Positions 18,922-29,130 of a stretch of 64,000 bases of DNA are shown piece by piece (position 1 is the stretch's first letter; every line of letters starts with the position of its first letter). The translations under genes and the position numbers were made by a program. The stretch is from Pseudomonas brassicacearum (GTDB lineage Bacteria; Pseudomonadota; Gammaproteobacteria; Pseudomonadales; Pseudomonadaceae), in assembly GCF_009601685.2 (NCBI RefSeq), contig NZ_CP045701.2, positions 62,001 to 126,000 of the forward strand. Direction: 5' to 3'. Under the pieces are notes generated by a model. The model ran no database searches and was not told the origin of the DNA. It saw nothing but the letters and a program-made list of their open reading frames with translations.

Positions 18922-20229
18922 TTATAGAGTGCTGAACAGCGGAAAAATCCCCATCAGCAAGGCGGCGAACATTATGCATAGGCAAACCAGTACTGCCCAC
19001 TTCAGGGTGAAGCGCTGGTGGTCGCCGAACTCGATCCCGGCCAATGCTACCAGTAGGTAGGTCGACGGAACCAGCGGGCTTAACAGGTGGACGGGCTGGC
19101 CGACGATGGAGGCACGGGCCATTTCAACGGCGGTGATGCCGTAATGGCTGGCTGCCTCGGCGAGAACCGGTAACACCCCGTAATAAAATGCATCGTTCGA
19201 CATGAAGAACGTGAACGGCATGCTCACCAGCGCGGTAATCACAGCCAGGTACGGACCGAGGAAGTCCGGGATCACTGACAACAAGCTCTTGGACATGGCG
19301 TCGACCATGCCGGTGCCGGACAGGATGCCGGTAAAGATACCGGCCGCGAAAATCAGCCCGACCACCGCCAACACGCTGCCGGCATGGGCCGCAACGCGGT
19401 CTTTCTGCTGTTGCAAGCAAGGGTAGTTGACGATCATCGCGATACTGAAGGCCACCATGAACAGCACCGGCAGCGGCAACAGGCCGGCGATCAGGGTGCA
19501 CATCAGGGCCAGCGTCAACGCGCCGTTGAACCAGATGAGCTTCGGACGACGGGCGTCCGGGAATTGGGAAACGCTGATTTCGCTGTGGTCGATTTCATCA
19601 TCGACCAGATGCAATTCACCCAGGCGTGCGCGCTCGCGCTTGCCGTACAGGTAGGCAATCAGCAGGATCGCCACCACACCGGCGGCCATCGCCGGAATCA
19701 TCGGCACGAAGATGTCGGACGGGTCCACGTGCAGGGCACTGGCCGCGCGGGCTGTCGGGCCGCCCCACGGGGTCATGTTCATCACTCCGCCAGCGAGGAT
19801 GATCAGGCCAGCCATGATGCGTGGGCTCATGCCGATGCGGCTGTAGAGCGGCAGCATCGCGGCCACGCAGATCATGTAAGTGGTCGCGCCGTCACCATCA
19901 AGGGAAACGACGAGCGCCAGAACGGCGGTACCGACCGAAACTTTCAACGGGTCGCCCTTGACCAACTTGAGGATCTTGCGCACGGCCGGGTCGAACAGGC
20001 CGGAGTCGATCATCAGGGCAAAATACAGAATCGCGAACATCAGCATCACCCCGGTCGGGGCGAGCTTGGTGATGCCTTCGAGCATCATCGGGCCGATTTT
20101 CGGCGCAAAGCCGCCGAACAGGGCGAACAGGATCGGGATGATGATCAAGGCGATCAGCGCGGACAGGCGCTTGGTCATGATCAGGAACATGAACGTGATG
20201 ACCATGGCAAAGCCAAGGAAAGTCAGCAT
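18922..20229 (-). CDS. CitMHS-family metal-citrate:H+ symporter
   Basis: The 435-residue permease has about eleven to twelve membrane helices and the CitMHS signatures DGDGATTYMICVAAMLPLY and MTPWGGPTARAASAL. The family imports citrate complexed with divalent metal (Mg2+ in CitM, Ca2+ in CitH), driven by protons. No adjacent two-component system or tricarboxylate-binding protein is present, so induction cannot be inferred. The start MLTFLGFAMVITFMF is the only in-frame Met giving a complete first helix. Confidence 0.92.
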   Translation of the reverse strand: MLTFLGFAMVITFMFLIMTKRLSALIALIIIPILFALFGGFAPKIGPMMLEGITKLAPTGVMLMFAILYFALMIDSGLFDPAVRKILKLVKGDPLKVSVGTAVLALVVSLDGDGATTYMICVAAMLPLYSRIGMSPRIMAGLIILAGGVMNMTPWGGPTARAASALHVDPSDIFVPMIPAMAAGVVAILLIAYLYGKRERARLGELHLVDDEIDHSEISVSQFPDARRPKLIWFNGALTLALMCTLIAGLLPLPVLFMVAFSIAMIVNYPCLQQQKDRVAAHAGSVLAVVGLIFAAGIFTGILSGTGMVDAMSKSLLSVIPDFLGPYLAVITALVSMPFTFFMSNDAFYYGVLPVLAEAASHYGITAVEMARASIVGQPVHLLSPLVPSTYLLVALAGIEFGDHQRFTLKWAVLVCLCIMFAALLMGIFPLFSTL

Positions 20230-20504
20230 AGGAAATACTCCAGGCGTGGCGCGGCGGGCAAAGGCGAACCGGACAGGTCAGCGCAGGATGCAAGGCTCGG
20301 GGCGAACGGATGGAGTGGGTGCAGCGGGACGGGTAGCAGCGGACATCAGAATCACCATTGTTGTTGTAGAGGGGCCAGGCGAGCCTTGGAAACTCGCTTT
20401 GGCCGACCGGTCTGTTGCCGGTAGTGGGGCGATCCTAATCGCGCAAGCTTTCAGTCAGCTTTCGTTGCAGACAATGGAGTTTTTTCTGTGGGGACAACGC
20501 TTAT

Positions 20505-20596
20505 CTGTGGGAGCAAAGCGTGCTCGCGATGAAGTTGACACATTTGCCCTTGAGAGCTGCGGTGTCTTTAATCGCAAGCAAGCTTTGCTCCCACAG
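20505..20596. repeat. REPIN (inverted REP doublet)
   Basis: CTGTGGGAGCAAAGCGTGCT faces CAAGCTTTGCTCCCACAG around a spacer. It fills most of the 390-base gap 20230-20619, in which nothing else was seen. Confidence 0.9.
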
Positions 20597-20619
20597 ACAG
20601 TCTGCGCTCCCCCGATAAA

Positions 20620-20946
20620 TCAAAATGCCGAAAGATCCAACGGCCGCACCGCCCCCATCCAGATCGCATGGTCGGTGTGGTCGGCCAGGTCATCGCCGGT
20701 CTCCGGGTGCATGAAAATCACCAGGCCTTTGCGATTGAGCGCCAGCCAGGGCAAGACCACTCCGATGTACTGGGGGTCGAACGCCAGCTGACAGCTCCAG
20801 TCCGGGTGCGGGCCGACCGGGCGTTGATGGACGCGGCCCATTTTCAACGGGAACAATTGCGCCGCTTCCTCGCACAGGGCCCGCGCCTGGTCGAGGGTGT
20901 TGGCGTCGAAATACACGTGAGCGTGGTAGCCCTTGATCCGCTGCAT
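20620..20946 (-). CDS. DOPA 4,5-dioxygenase family (extradiol-like) protein
   Basis: This 108-residue cytosolic protein has the family histidines: YHAHVYF (His8, His10), GPHPDW (His47) and MHPETGDD further on. The length matches bacterial YgiD-unrelated DOPA-4,5-dioxygenase-family proteins (about 110 residues). In fungi and some cyanobacteria, members cleave catechols; in Pseudomonas the substrate is unknown. It is divergent from the gene at 21031, with about 80 bases between them. Confidence 0.86.
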   Translation of the reverse strand: MQRIKGYHAHVYFDANTLDQARALCEEAAQLFPLKMGRVHQRPVGPHPDWSCQLAFDPQYIGVVLPWLALNRKGLVIFMHPETGDDLADHTDHAIWMGAVRPLDLSAF

Positions 20947-21030
20947 CTGTCACTCCTTGAAAAGAGGCCGAACCCTCGCCGTTTACCGCGTGTCAGAGCC
21001 TTTACACGCGGGATAAAGAGGAAAACAGCC

Positions 21031-21690
21031 ATGAAAAACGCCGAAACCCCGGTCATCAAAGTGGTGCTTTATGGTGCCATGAGCAGCCTCGGCGGTGCGT
21101 TGATGGCTGAAATGCTGCGGCGCCAGCACGAAGTCATCGCCATTCTCGACGATCTTACTGCCCTGGCTCCACGCCCGGGTCTGCGGACCAAGACCGGTGT
21201 CCTGTTCGATCCCGAGCGGGTCAAGCAAAGTGTTGCCGGTGCCAGCGCCGTGGTGTGTCTGCTGAACGCGCCGGGTTTGCCGATGAACAGCGAGTACGTG
21301 GAGCGCACATTGATTCCCGGCCCGGTGGAACAAGTATTGGCCGTGGATGCACTGATCGCCGGCATGCAGGCGGTGAACATTCCCCGGCTGTTCCTGGTGG
21401 GCGACTTTGCGATGCTCGACGAGGAGCCGACGGATGACGATTTGCAGCGCCACGCCGCCGAAGAAGTGCTCGATGCCCTGAAGAACAGCACCTTGCAGTG
21501 GACCTTGATCAACGCACCCTATGCCGCGCCTGGCTTGGGCATAGAACATTTCAGCCAGGTCAGCACGAGCCTGGAACCCGGCATGGCCGAATCCCTGGAG
21601 CGGCTCAACCGGGTGGCGGTCGGCATCGCCGATGAGCTGCGCCTGAACCTGCATGTGGGCGAGCATGTGAGTTTTGTCGCGGCCGTGTAG
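21031..21690 (+). CDS. NAD(P)-binding Rossmann-fold protein (atypical SDR/NmrA-like)
   Basis: The 219-residue protein has an N-terminal nucleotide-binding turn (VVLYGAMSSLGGALMAEML), in which the usual GxxGxxG is replaced by GAMSSLGG. A strand-helix pattern with SAVVCLLNAPG, IPRLFLVGDFAML and TLINAPYAAPG follows, as in NAD(P)H-binding, YesF/NmrA-like proteins. No catalytic YxxxK is evident, so a regulatory or sensing role is as likely as an oxidoreductase one. The start is the ATG at 21031 after AGAGGAAAACAGCC. It converges on the LysR gene. Confidence 0.7.
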   Translation: MKNAETPVIKVVLYGAMSSLGGALMAEMLRRQHEVIAILDDLTALAPRPGLRTKTGVLFDPERVKQSVAGASAVVCLLNAPGLPMNSEYVERTLIPGPVEQVLAVDALIAGMQAVNIPRLFLVGDFAMLDEEPTDDDLQRHAAEEVLDALKNSTLQWTLINAPYAAPGLGIEHFSQVSTSLEPGMAESLERLNRVAVGIADELRLNLHVGEHVSFVAAV

Positions 21691-21695
21691 GGGCA

Positions 21696-22643
21696 TTAAA
21701 CGGCAATGGAAGGCAGCGCCAAGCCAGTGAGTGATTCGGCACTGTTAGCCTGTTCTTCCATCAGCCAATCGACGAATTGCCTGATCAATGCACCGCGGCG
21801 TTTACGCTGGGGCAAGACCACGTAGTAGCCCTGCCGCGATAGCACCGTTTCAGCGATCGGACGACACAGCAGCCCTTGCGCCAATAAGTTATCCACAAGG
21901 TGGCGCCAGCCGATGGCGACGCCTTGGCCGCCAATCGCCGCCTGGATGAGCAGCGTGTAGTTGTCGAAGCGCAACTGCCCCGGGGCAGGCGGTGAAGTGA
22001 TGCCCAGTTCGCGAAATACGCCGCTCCACTCGAACCAGTTGTTGTTCCCCGCTCGCAGGTGCAGCAATGGAAATTCTGCCAAGGCCTGGGCGGGCAAGGG
22101 CATGGGGTGTTCCTTGAGCAACAGCGGGCTGCACACCGGAAAGACTTCTTCGTTGAACAACCAGCGACTTTCGCCTTGTTTGAAGCGACCGTCGCCAAAC
22201 AGTACGGCAACGTCGATATCGGTGCGCAGCATGTTGTGGTTGCGTTCGCTGGTCACCAGGCTAACGTCCACTTGTGGGTTGGCCGCGTGAAAGCGATGCA
22301 GGCGCGGCATCAGCCAATAGGCGGCGAATGCGAAATCCGTGGCGACTTGCAGCACCTCATGCTGATGCTGGGCGGTGATCGCGCTCAGCCCGGCATCGAT
22401 GCTTTGCAAGCCGACCTGTACCTGCTCAAACAGGATTGTCCCGGCCTCGGTCAGTTCGATGCCGCGGTAGATACGGTCGAACAACCGCGTACCCAGTTGC
22501 TCTTCCAGGCGCTTGATCTGCTGGCTGATGGCCGGTTGCGTGGTGCCCAGCTCAATCGCCGCCGCGGTGAAACTTTGTTGGCGCGCCGCGGCTTCAAAGG
22601 CGCGGAACAGTTCCAGGGACAGGTTACCCAGAGCGTCATACAT
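21696..22643 (-). CDS. LysR-family regulator of choline-sulfate utilisation
   Basis: The 315-residue regulator has an N-terminal winged helix (about 8-66; SFTAAAIELGTTQPAISQQIKRLEEQLG) and a LysR substrate-binding domain. It is divergent from betC with a 114-base gap, the classic arrangement for a LysR regulator and its target, so it most likely responds to choline-O-sulfate or choline. A 15-base palindrome overlaps its own start codon and could be its binding site. Confidence 0.88.
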   Translation of the reverse strand: MYDALGNLSLELFRAFEAAARQQSFTAAAIELGTTQPAISQQIKRLEEQLGTRLFDRIYRGIELTEAGTILFEQVQVGLQSIDAGLSAITAQHQHEVLQVATDFAFAAYWLMPRLHRFHAANPQVDVSLVTSERNHNMLRTDIDVAVLFGDGRFKQGESRWLFNEEVFPVCSPLLLKEHPMPLPAQALAEFPLLHLRAGNNNWFEWSGVFRELGITSPPAPGQLRFDNYTLLIQAAIGGQGVAIGWRHLVDNLLAQGLLCRPIAETVLSRQGYYVVLPQRKRRGALIRQFVDWLMEEQANSAESLTGLALPSIAV

Positions 22644-22656
22644 AAGCTGTGCTTAT
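22642..22656. promoter_or_regulatory. Palindrome in the LysR-betC divergent region
   Basis: ATAAGC-TGT-GCTTAT is a perfect six-base dyad, overlapping the LysR start codon. Its position suits autoregulation and betC control, but binding is not shown. Confidence 0.45.
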
Positions 22657-22757
22657 CCTAGTCATTATCCTGCATGGGCTTTACCCCAAAACCTGGGGGC
22701 TACATGCTCAATCGCAGCAATGTCGCATAACTGCCTACTATGGAATGCCGCGAATAC

Positions 22758-24272
22758 ATGAAGCGCAAGAACATTCTTTTCATCATGGCCGATCAAATGG
22801 CCGCGCCAATGTTGCCGATCTACGGACCTTCGCCGATCAAGCTGCCGAACCTGTCGCGCCTGGCCGCCGAGGGCGTGGTGTTCGACGCTGCCTATTGCAA
22901 CAGCCCGCTTTGCGCGCCGTCGCGTTTTACCTTGGTGAGCGGCCAGTTGCCGAGCAAGATCGGTGCGTACGACAACGCGGCGGATTTCCCAGCGGACGTG
23001 CCGACTTACGCCCATTACCTGCGTCGCCTCGGCTACCGCACGGCGCTGTCCGGCAAGATGCACTTTTGCGGGCCGGACCAGTTGCACGGCTACGAAGAGC
23101 GCCTGACCAGCGACATTTACCCGGCCGACTACGGCTGGTCGGTGAACTGGGACGAGCCGGACGTGCGGCCGAGTTGGTATCACAACATGTCGTCGGTGCT
23201 GCAGGCCGGGCCGTGCGTGCGCACCAACCAGTTGGATTTCGATGAAGAAGTGGTGTTCAAGGCCCAGCAGTACCTGTTCGACCACATCCGCGAGGACGGT
23301 GACCAGCCGTTTTGCCTCACCGTATCGATGACGCACCCACACGACCCGTACACGATTCCCAAGACGTTCTGGGATTTGTATGACGACAACGACATCCCTT
23401 TACCGCAGACCCCGGCGCAAACGGCGCTCGATCCACACTCCCAGCGGCTGCTGAAGGTCTATGACCTGTGGGACAAGCCACTGCCTGTGGATAAGATTCG
23501 TGACGCGCGCCGCGCCTATTTCGGCGCATGCAGCTACATTGACAGCAACGTCGGCAAGCTGCTGCAGACCTTGGAAGACACCGGTCTGCTGGACGACACG
23601 ATCATCGTGTTCTCTGGCGATCACGGGGACATGCTCGGCGAAAAGGGCCTCTGGTACAAAATGCACTGGTTCGAAATGGCCGCCCGCGTACCGTTGCTGA
23701 TCAGTGCGCCGGGACAGTTCGCCAGCGGCCGGGTAGGCGCGGCCGTGTCCACCGCCGATTTGCTGCCAACCCTGGTGGAGCTGGCCGGCGGCACACTGGA
23801 GCCGGGCTTGCCGCTCGATGGCCGTTCACTGGTGCCGCACCTGCAAGGGCAGGGCGGGCATGATGAAGTCTTCGGTGAATACATGGCCGAAGGCACCATC
23901 AGCCCCTTGATGATGATCCGTCGCGGCCCGTGGAAATTCATCTACAGCGAAGATGACCCATGCTTGCTGTTCGACGTACGCAATGACCCCAAGGAACTGG
24001 AAAATCTCAGTCAATCGCCTGAGCATCAATCCCTGTTCGCCGAATTTCTCGCCGAGGCGCGTGCCAAGTGGGACATCCCGGCTATTCATCGACAGGTGCT
24101 CGCCAGCCAGCGCCGTCGCCGTTTCGTCGCCCAGGCGCTGACCCTGGGCAAACTCAAGAGCTGGGATCACCAGCCGCTGGTGGACGCCAGCCAGCAGTAC
24201 ATGCGTAACCACATCGACCTCGACGATCTGGAGCGCAAGGCCCGTTATCCACAACCCTGCCAAAACCAATAA
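22758..24272 (+). CDS. betC: Choline-sulfatase
   Basis: The 504-residue type I sulfatase has the modified-Cys motif LCAPSR (Cys52, converted to formylglycine in the family), N-terminal metal site MADQ, GDHGDMLGEKGLWYK and KMHWFEMAARVPL. The C-terminal extension is typical of BetC. It hydrolyses choline-O-sulfate to choline and sulfate in the cytoplasm, feeding glycine-betaine synthesis or sulfur supply. The start MKRKNILF matches other BetC N termini; an ATG six codons upstream has no better ribosome-binding site. The next gene, a choline-binding protein, follows after 15 bases and is presumably co-transcribed. Confidence 0.94.
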   Translation: MKRKNILFIMADQMAAPMLPIYGPSPIKLPNLSRLAAEGVVFDAAYCNSPLCAPSRFTLVSGQLPSKIGAYDNAADFPADVPTYAHYLRRLGYRTALSGKMHFCGPDQLHGYEERLTSDIYPADYGWSVNWDEPDVRPSWYHNMSSVLQAGPCVRTNQLDFDEEVVFKAQQYLFDHIREDGDQPFCLTVSMTHPHDPYTIPKTFWDLYDDNDIPLPQTPAQTALDPHSQRLLKVYDLWDKPLPVDKIRDARRAYFGACSYIDSNVGKLLQTLEDTGLLDDTIIVFSGDHGDMLGEKGLWYKMHWFEMAARVPLLISAPGQFASGRVGAAVSTADLLPTLVELAGGTLEPGLPLDGRSLVPHLQGQGGHDEVFGEYMAEGTISPLMMIRRGPWKFIYSEDDPCLLFDVRNDPKELENLSQSPEHQSLFAEFLAEARAKWDIPAIHRQVLASQRRRRFVAQALTLGKLKSWDHQPLVDASQQYMRNHIDLDDLERKARYPQPCQNQ

Positions 24273-24287
24273 CGTAAGGGGCATGCC

Positions 24288-25208
24288 ATGCAAAAGTTAT
24301 CCACAGTACTGACCGCTGGACTGTTGGCGTTGAGCAGTGCTTCGGCCTGGGCCGAGCAAAGCTGCGAAACGGTGAAGATGGCCGACCCGGGCTGGAGCGA
24401 TATCGCCGCCACCAATGCCATCACCGGTTTCCTGCTGGAGGGGATGGGCTACAAGGCCAAGGTCGACACCCTGGCGGTGCCGATCACCTTCGGTGGCCTC
24501 AAGGATGGCCAGGTGGATGTGTTTCTGGGTAACTGGATGCCGGCACAGCAGGGTTTCTACGACAAGTTCGTGGCCAATGGTGATGTCACGCAACTGACCA
24601 AGAACCTGGACGGCACCGAGTTCACCCTGGCGGTCCCGGACTACGTCTGGGACGCCGGTGTGCATAACTTTGCCGACCTGAACAAATTCGCCGACAAGTT
24701 CGGCAAGAAGATCTACGGCATTGGCTCCGGCGCTCCGGCCAACCTCTCCCTGAAAGAAATCATCAAGACCAATGACTTCGGCATGGGTGAGTGGAAACTG
24801 GTGGAATCCAGCGAACAGGCGATGCTGGCGGAAGTCTCCCGGGCGGTGAAGAAACAGAAGTTCGTGACCTTCCTCGGCTGGACCCCGCACCCGATGAACG
24901 TGCAATTGAAAATGCATTACCTCAAGGGCGGCGAGAAATACTTCGGCGACACGGGCAGTGTCTACACCTTGACCCGCAAGGGTTATGCACAGGCCTGCCC
25001 GAACGTCGGCAAACTGCTGACCAACCTGAGCTTCACCCAGGACATGGAAAACAGCATCATGGCCGAGGTGGTGAACAACAAGGTCAGCAACGCCGATGCG
25101 GCCAAGGCCTGGATCAAGGCCAACCCGGCGGTGCTGGATAAATGGCTGGACGGTGTGAAGACCCTCGATGGCAAGGATGCGCTGGCGGCGGTGAAGGCCA
25201 AGCTCTGA
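24288..25208 (+). CDS. Choline ABC transporter periplasmic substrate-binding protein
   Basis: The 306-residue protein has a signal peptide ending SAWA (residue about 22). The mature part is an OpuAC/ChoX-type type II binding protein with DPGWSDIAATNAITGFLLEG, NWMPAQQGFYDKF and LGWTPHPMNVQLKMHYL, whose aromatic residues form the quaternary-amine cage in ChoX. No permease or ATPase genes are adjacent, so it must dock to a transporter encoded elsewhere, as known for orphan Pseudomonas CbcX/BetX-type proteins. The gene order links choline import with choline-sulfate hydrolysis. Confidence 0.92.
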   Translation: MQKLSTVLTAGLLALSSASAWAEQSCETVKMADPGWSDIAATNAITGFLLEGMGYKAKVDTLAVPITFGGLKDGQVDVFLGNWMPAQQGFYDKFVANGDVTQLTKNLDGTEFTLAVPDYVWDAGVHNFADLNKFADKFGKKIYGIGSGAPANLSLKEIIKTNDFGMGEWKLVESSEQAMLAEVSRAVKKQKFVTFLGWTPHPMNVQLKMHYLKGGEKYFGDTGSVYTLTRKGYAQACPNVGKLLTNLSFTQDMENSIMAEVVNNKVSNADAAKAWIKANPAVLDKWLDGVKTLDGKDALAAVKAKL

Positions 25209-25217
25209 CGAGCTCTT

Positions 25218-25408
25218 GTGGCGAGAGCTTGCTCCCGCTGGGCTCTGTAGGAGCTATGTAGGAGCTATGTAGGAGCTGTGTAGGAGCTGTCGAGTGCAAC
25301 GAGGCTGCGATCTTTCCCCAGACACTTGAATCTCAAGCGAAAGATCAAAAGATCAAAAGATCGCAGCCTTCGGCAGCTCCTACAGTGAAGTCCAGCGGGA
25401 GCAAGCTT
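25218..25408. repeat. Composite repeat: palindrome with 11-bp expansion nested in a REP pair
   Basis: An outer REP pair (GTGGCGAGAGCTTGCTCCCG and CGGGAGCAAGCTTGG) encloses the TGTAGGAGCT palindrome (25246-25382). Its left end has expanded into four tandem TGTAGGAGCT(A/G) units at 25246-25289. It lies between the choline-binding protein and the SulP gene. Confidence 0.88.
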
Positions 25409-25453
25409 GGTTCACCTGATACTCTTGCGCCAAACCCCATTCCTTGAGGCCCC

Positions 25454-27022
25454 ATGGCAATTCCCACGCGCCGTTCACTCATGCCTTTCCTGAACTGGCT
25501 GCCCCGGCAGACTCGCGCCAGTGTCGGCCGTGACTTGATCGTCGGCCTGAGCGGCGCGATTCTCGCGTTGCCGCAGTCCATTGCCTACGCCCTGATTGCC
25601 GGTTTGCCACCGGAATACGGCTTGTATGCGGCGATCGTGCCGGTGCTGATCGCCTGCCTGTGGGGTTCGTCGTGGCACCTGATCTGCGGGCCCACGGCGG
25701 CGATTTCCATCGTTTTGTACGCCACCGTCAGTCCGCTGGCCGTCCCCGCCAGCCAGGACTACATCACCTTGATCCTGCTGCTGACGGTGTTGGCGGGTAT
25801 TTTCCAATGGTTGCTGGGATTGCTGCGTTTCGGTGCGCTGGTGAATTTCGTCTCGCACTCGGTGGTACTGGGTTTCACCTTGGGCGCGGCGGTGGTCATT
25901 GCCCTGGGGCAGTTGCCGAACCTGCTGGGCCTCGACCTGCCGAACGAAGCCACGGCGTTGAGAGGTTTACTGATGTTGGGCAGCCACATCGGGGCCGTGG
26001 ATAAGCCATCGCTGCTGCTGGGGTTGGGGACCTTGGTGCTGGGCGTGGCGCTCAAGCGCTTGCTGCCGCGTTGGCCGAGCCTGTTGATAACTTTAGTCAT
26101 CAGCAGCCTGGTGGTCTGGTTATGGCCGGCGATGTTCGGGCATGTGGCGCTGGTCAGTGCGTTTGCCGGGCGCCTGCCGCCCTTCACGCCGCTGCCGTTG
26201 GACCTGGAGCTGATTCTGCGCCTGCTGCCCGGGGCTGTTGCGGTGGGCATGCTCGGGCTGGTCACCAGCCTGTCCATCGCCCGCTCGTTGTCGGTACGTT
26301 CCGGGCAATTGCTCGATGCGAATCAGGAGGTGAGGGCGCAGGGGCTTTCCAACATCGTTGGAGGATTTTTCTCCGGATCATTGTCGGCCGGCTCCTTTAC
26401 CCGTTCCGGCCTCAGCTATGAAGCCGGGGCCTGCTCGCCCCTGGCCGGGGTGTTCTCGGCCCTGTGGGTGGCGTTGTTTGCGGTCGCTGGAGCGAAACTG
26501 ATCGCGCACATCCCGATTCCAGCCATGGCCGGCAGCATCCTGTTGATCGCCTGGGGGCTGGTGGACCACCGCGGCATCCGGGCGTTGTACCGCGTGAGCC
26601 GCGCCGAATTCGTGGTGATGAGCCTGACCTGCCTGGCCACGTTGCTGCTGGAACTGCAAACCGCCATCTACGCCGGCGTACTGGCCTCGCTGTTCTTTTA
26701 CCTCAAGCGCACTTCACAGCCGCGGGTGCAGCATTCCCACGAAGGGGAAGCAGACATCCTACGGGTTGGCGGCTCGATCTTTTTTGGTGCCAGCCACTAC
26801 TTGCAAGTGCGGTTGCAACGGCTGCACGCGCAGCGGGTGGTGATCGATGCCCAGCAGATCAATTTCATCGATTATTCCGGGGTGGAAATGCTCCACCAGG
26901 AAGCCCGGCGCCTGCGCAGCCAGAGGCGCAGCCTGACGTTGCGCAAGGCCAGGCCGCATGTGGTGGAGGAGTTGTTGAAGCTGGAGGGGCCGGAGCATTG
27001 CCCGATTCACTTCGAGGACTGA
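25454..27022 (+). CDS. SulP-family anion permease with STAS domain
   Basis: The 522-residue permease has the SulP signature LIVGLSGAILALPQSIAYAL near residues 28-47. About eleven to twelve membrane helices extend to about 420, and a C-terminal STAS domain contains VIDAQQINFIDYSGVEML. The family exchanges or co-transports sulfate, bicarbonate or dicarboxylates. Placement right after the choline-sulfate genes suggests handling of sulfate or choline-O-sulfate, but a composite repeat separates it from them and it may be independent. Start: ATG at 25454 (MAIPTRRSLMPF). Confidence 0.88.
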   Translation: MAIPTRRSLMPFLNWLPRQTRASVGRDLIVGLSGAILALPQSIAYALIAGLPPEYGLYAAIVPVLIACLWGSSWHLICGPTAAISIVLYATVSPLAVPASQDYITLILLLTVLAGIFQWLLGLLRFGALVNFVSHSVVLGFTLGAAVVIALGQLPNLLGLDLPNEATALRGLLMLGSHIGAVDKPSLLLGLGTLVLGVALKRLLPRWPSLLITLVISSLVVWLWPAMFGHVALVSAFAGRLPPFTPLPLDLELILRLLPGAVAVGMLGLVTSLSIARSLSVRSGQLLDANQEVRAQGLSNIVGGFFSGSLSAGSFTRSGLSYEAGACSPLAGVFSALWVALFAVAGAKLIAHIPIPAMAGSILLIAWGLVDHRGIRALYRVSRAEFVVMSLTCLATLLLELQTAIYAGVLASLFFYLKRTSQPRVQHSHEGEADILRVGGSIFFGASHYLQVRLQRLHAQRVVIDAQQINFIDYSGVEMLHQEARRLRSQRRSLTLRKARPHVVEELLKLEGPEHCPIHFED

Positions 27023-27035
27023 ACTGATTCAACCC

Positions 27036-27222
27036 TGTAGGAGCTGCCGAAGGCTGCGATCTTTTGATTTTGAGTCTTTCACTTTTGACTCAATTGTTTT
27101 TGAAAAGATCGCAGCCTCGTTGCACTCGACAGCTCCTACACAGCTCCTACACAGCTCCTACACAGCTCCTACACAGCTCTTACACAGCTCAGCTCTTACA
27201 TAGCTCCTGCACAGCTCTTACA
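27036..27222. repeat. Palindromic repeat with 11-bp tandem expansion
   Basis: The TGTAGGAGCTGCC palindrome is followed from 27130 by about eight and a half tandem units of CAGCTCCTACA (variants CAGCTCTTACA, TAGCTCCTGCA). The last unit supplies the TAA stop of aroE (27218-27220). Confidence 0.92.
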
Positions 27223-28039
27223 GCGCCAGCTGGCGGCGCAGTTCGGCCAGTACTGGCGCGGTGTCCGGGCGTACCCCGCGCCACAGGTAGAACGCTTCAC
27301 CCGCCTGTTCGGCGAGCATGCCCAGGCCATCCATTGCCACCGCCGCGCCGTGTTCCTTGGCCCAACGGCAGAACGAGGTCGGTTCCTTGCCATACATCAT
27401 GTCGTAGCAAACCGTCTTGCCGGGCTCGATCAGGCTCGCGGCAATCGGCGGTACATCCCCCGACAGGCTCGCGGAGGTGGCGTTGATGATCAGGTCCACC
27501 GGCTCTTGCAGCCAGTCGAACCCGCTGGCTGAGACCGGGCCCAGGTCGGCGAACAACTCGGCCAGCAATTCGGCCTTTTCCACCGTGCGATTAGCGATGA
27601 TCACCGAGGCCGGCGCTTCGGCCAGCAGCGGCTCCAGGGCACCGCGCACCGCGCCACCGGCCCCGAGCAACAGGATGCGCTTGTCTTTGAGGCTAAAGCC
27701 GGCATTGACGGTCAGGTCCCGGACCAGCCCGGCGCCGTCGGTGTTGTCACCCAACAGGCGACCGTCGGCCAGTTTGCTCAACGTATTGACCGCCCCGGCC
27801 CGCTGGGCTCGCTCGGTCAGGGTGTCGGCCAGGCGGAAGGCGTCTTCCTTGAACGGCACCGTGACGTTCGCCCCACGCCCTTCGCGGAAAAATTCCTGCG
27901 CGCAACCGGCGAAATCCTCCAGGGGCGCCAGCAGCGTGCTGTAGTCCAGCGTTTGCCCGGTCTGCTCGGCAAACAGGCGATGGATCAACGGCGACTTGCT
28001 GTGGCCGATCGGGTTACCCATTACAACGTAGCGGTCCAT
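27218..28039 (-). CDS. aroE: Shikimate dehydrogenase (NADP+)
   Basis: The 273-residue enzyme reduces 3-dehydroshikimate to shikimate in aromatic amino acid synthesis. Visible motifs are [12 protein letters not shown] (shikimate-binding serines), [10 protein letters not shown] (catalytic Lys), the NADP-binding loop [12 protein letters not shown] with [12 protein letters not shown], and [10 protein letters not shown]. It lies 13 bases downstream of hemF and is co-transcribed with it. The stop codon lies in the last unit of the 11-bp tandem repeat, so the exact C terminus (LRRQLAL) may have been shaped by repeat expansion. Confidence 0.96.
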   Translation of the reverse strand: MDRYVVMGNPIGHSKSPLIHRLFAEQTGQTLDYSTLLAPLEDFAGCAQEFFREGRGANVTVPFKEDAFRLADTLTERAQRAGAVNTLSKLADGRLLGDNTDGAGLVRDLTVNAGFSLKDKRILLLGAGGAVRGALEPLLAEAPASVIIANRTVEKAELLAELFADLGPVSASGFDWLQEPVDLIINATSASLSGDVPPIAASLIEPGKTVCYDMMYGKEPTSFCRWAKEHGAAVAMDGLGMLAEQAGEAFYLWRGVRPDTAPVLAELRRQLAL

Positions 28040-28052
28040 GGATAATCCTCGT

Positions 28053-28991
<939 letters not shown>

Positions 28992-29130
28992 CTACGCGGC
29001 GTATAGCGGGCCGGTGGCAAATGGGCGCACAGGATACCACCGCACTTGCCTACACCACAGTTGACGACGGTCAAGCTTAGGAGTCCGATAGCAGGCTTGG
29101 TAAAAGCCCTGCGACAAGGAGAAAGTGAAG

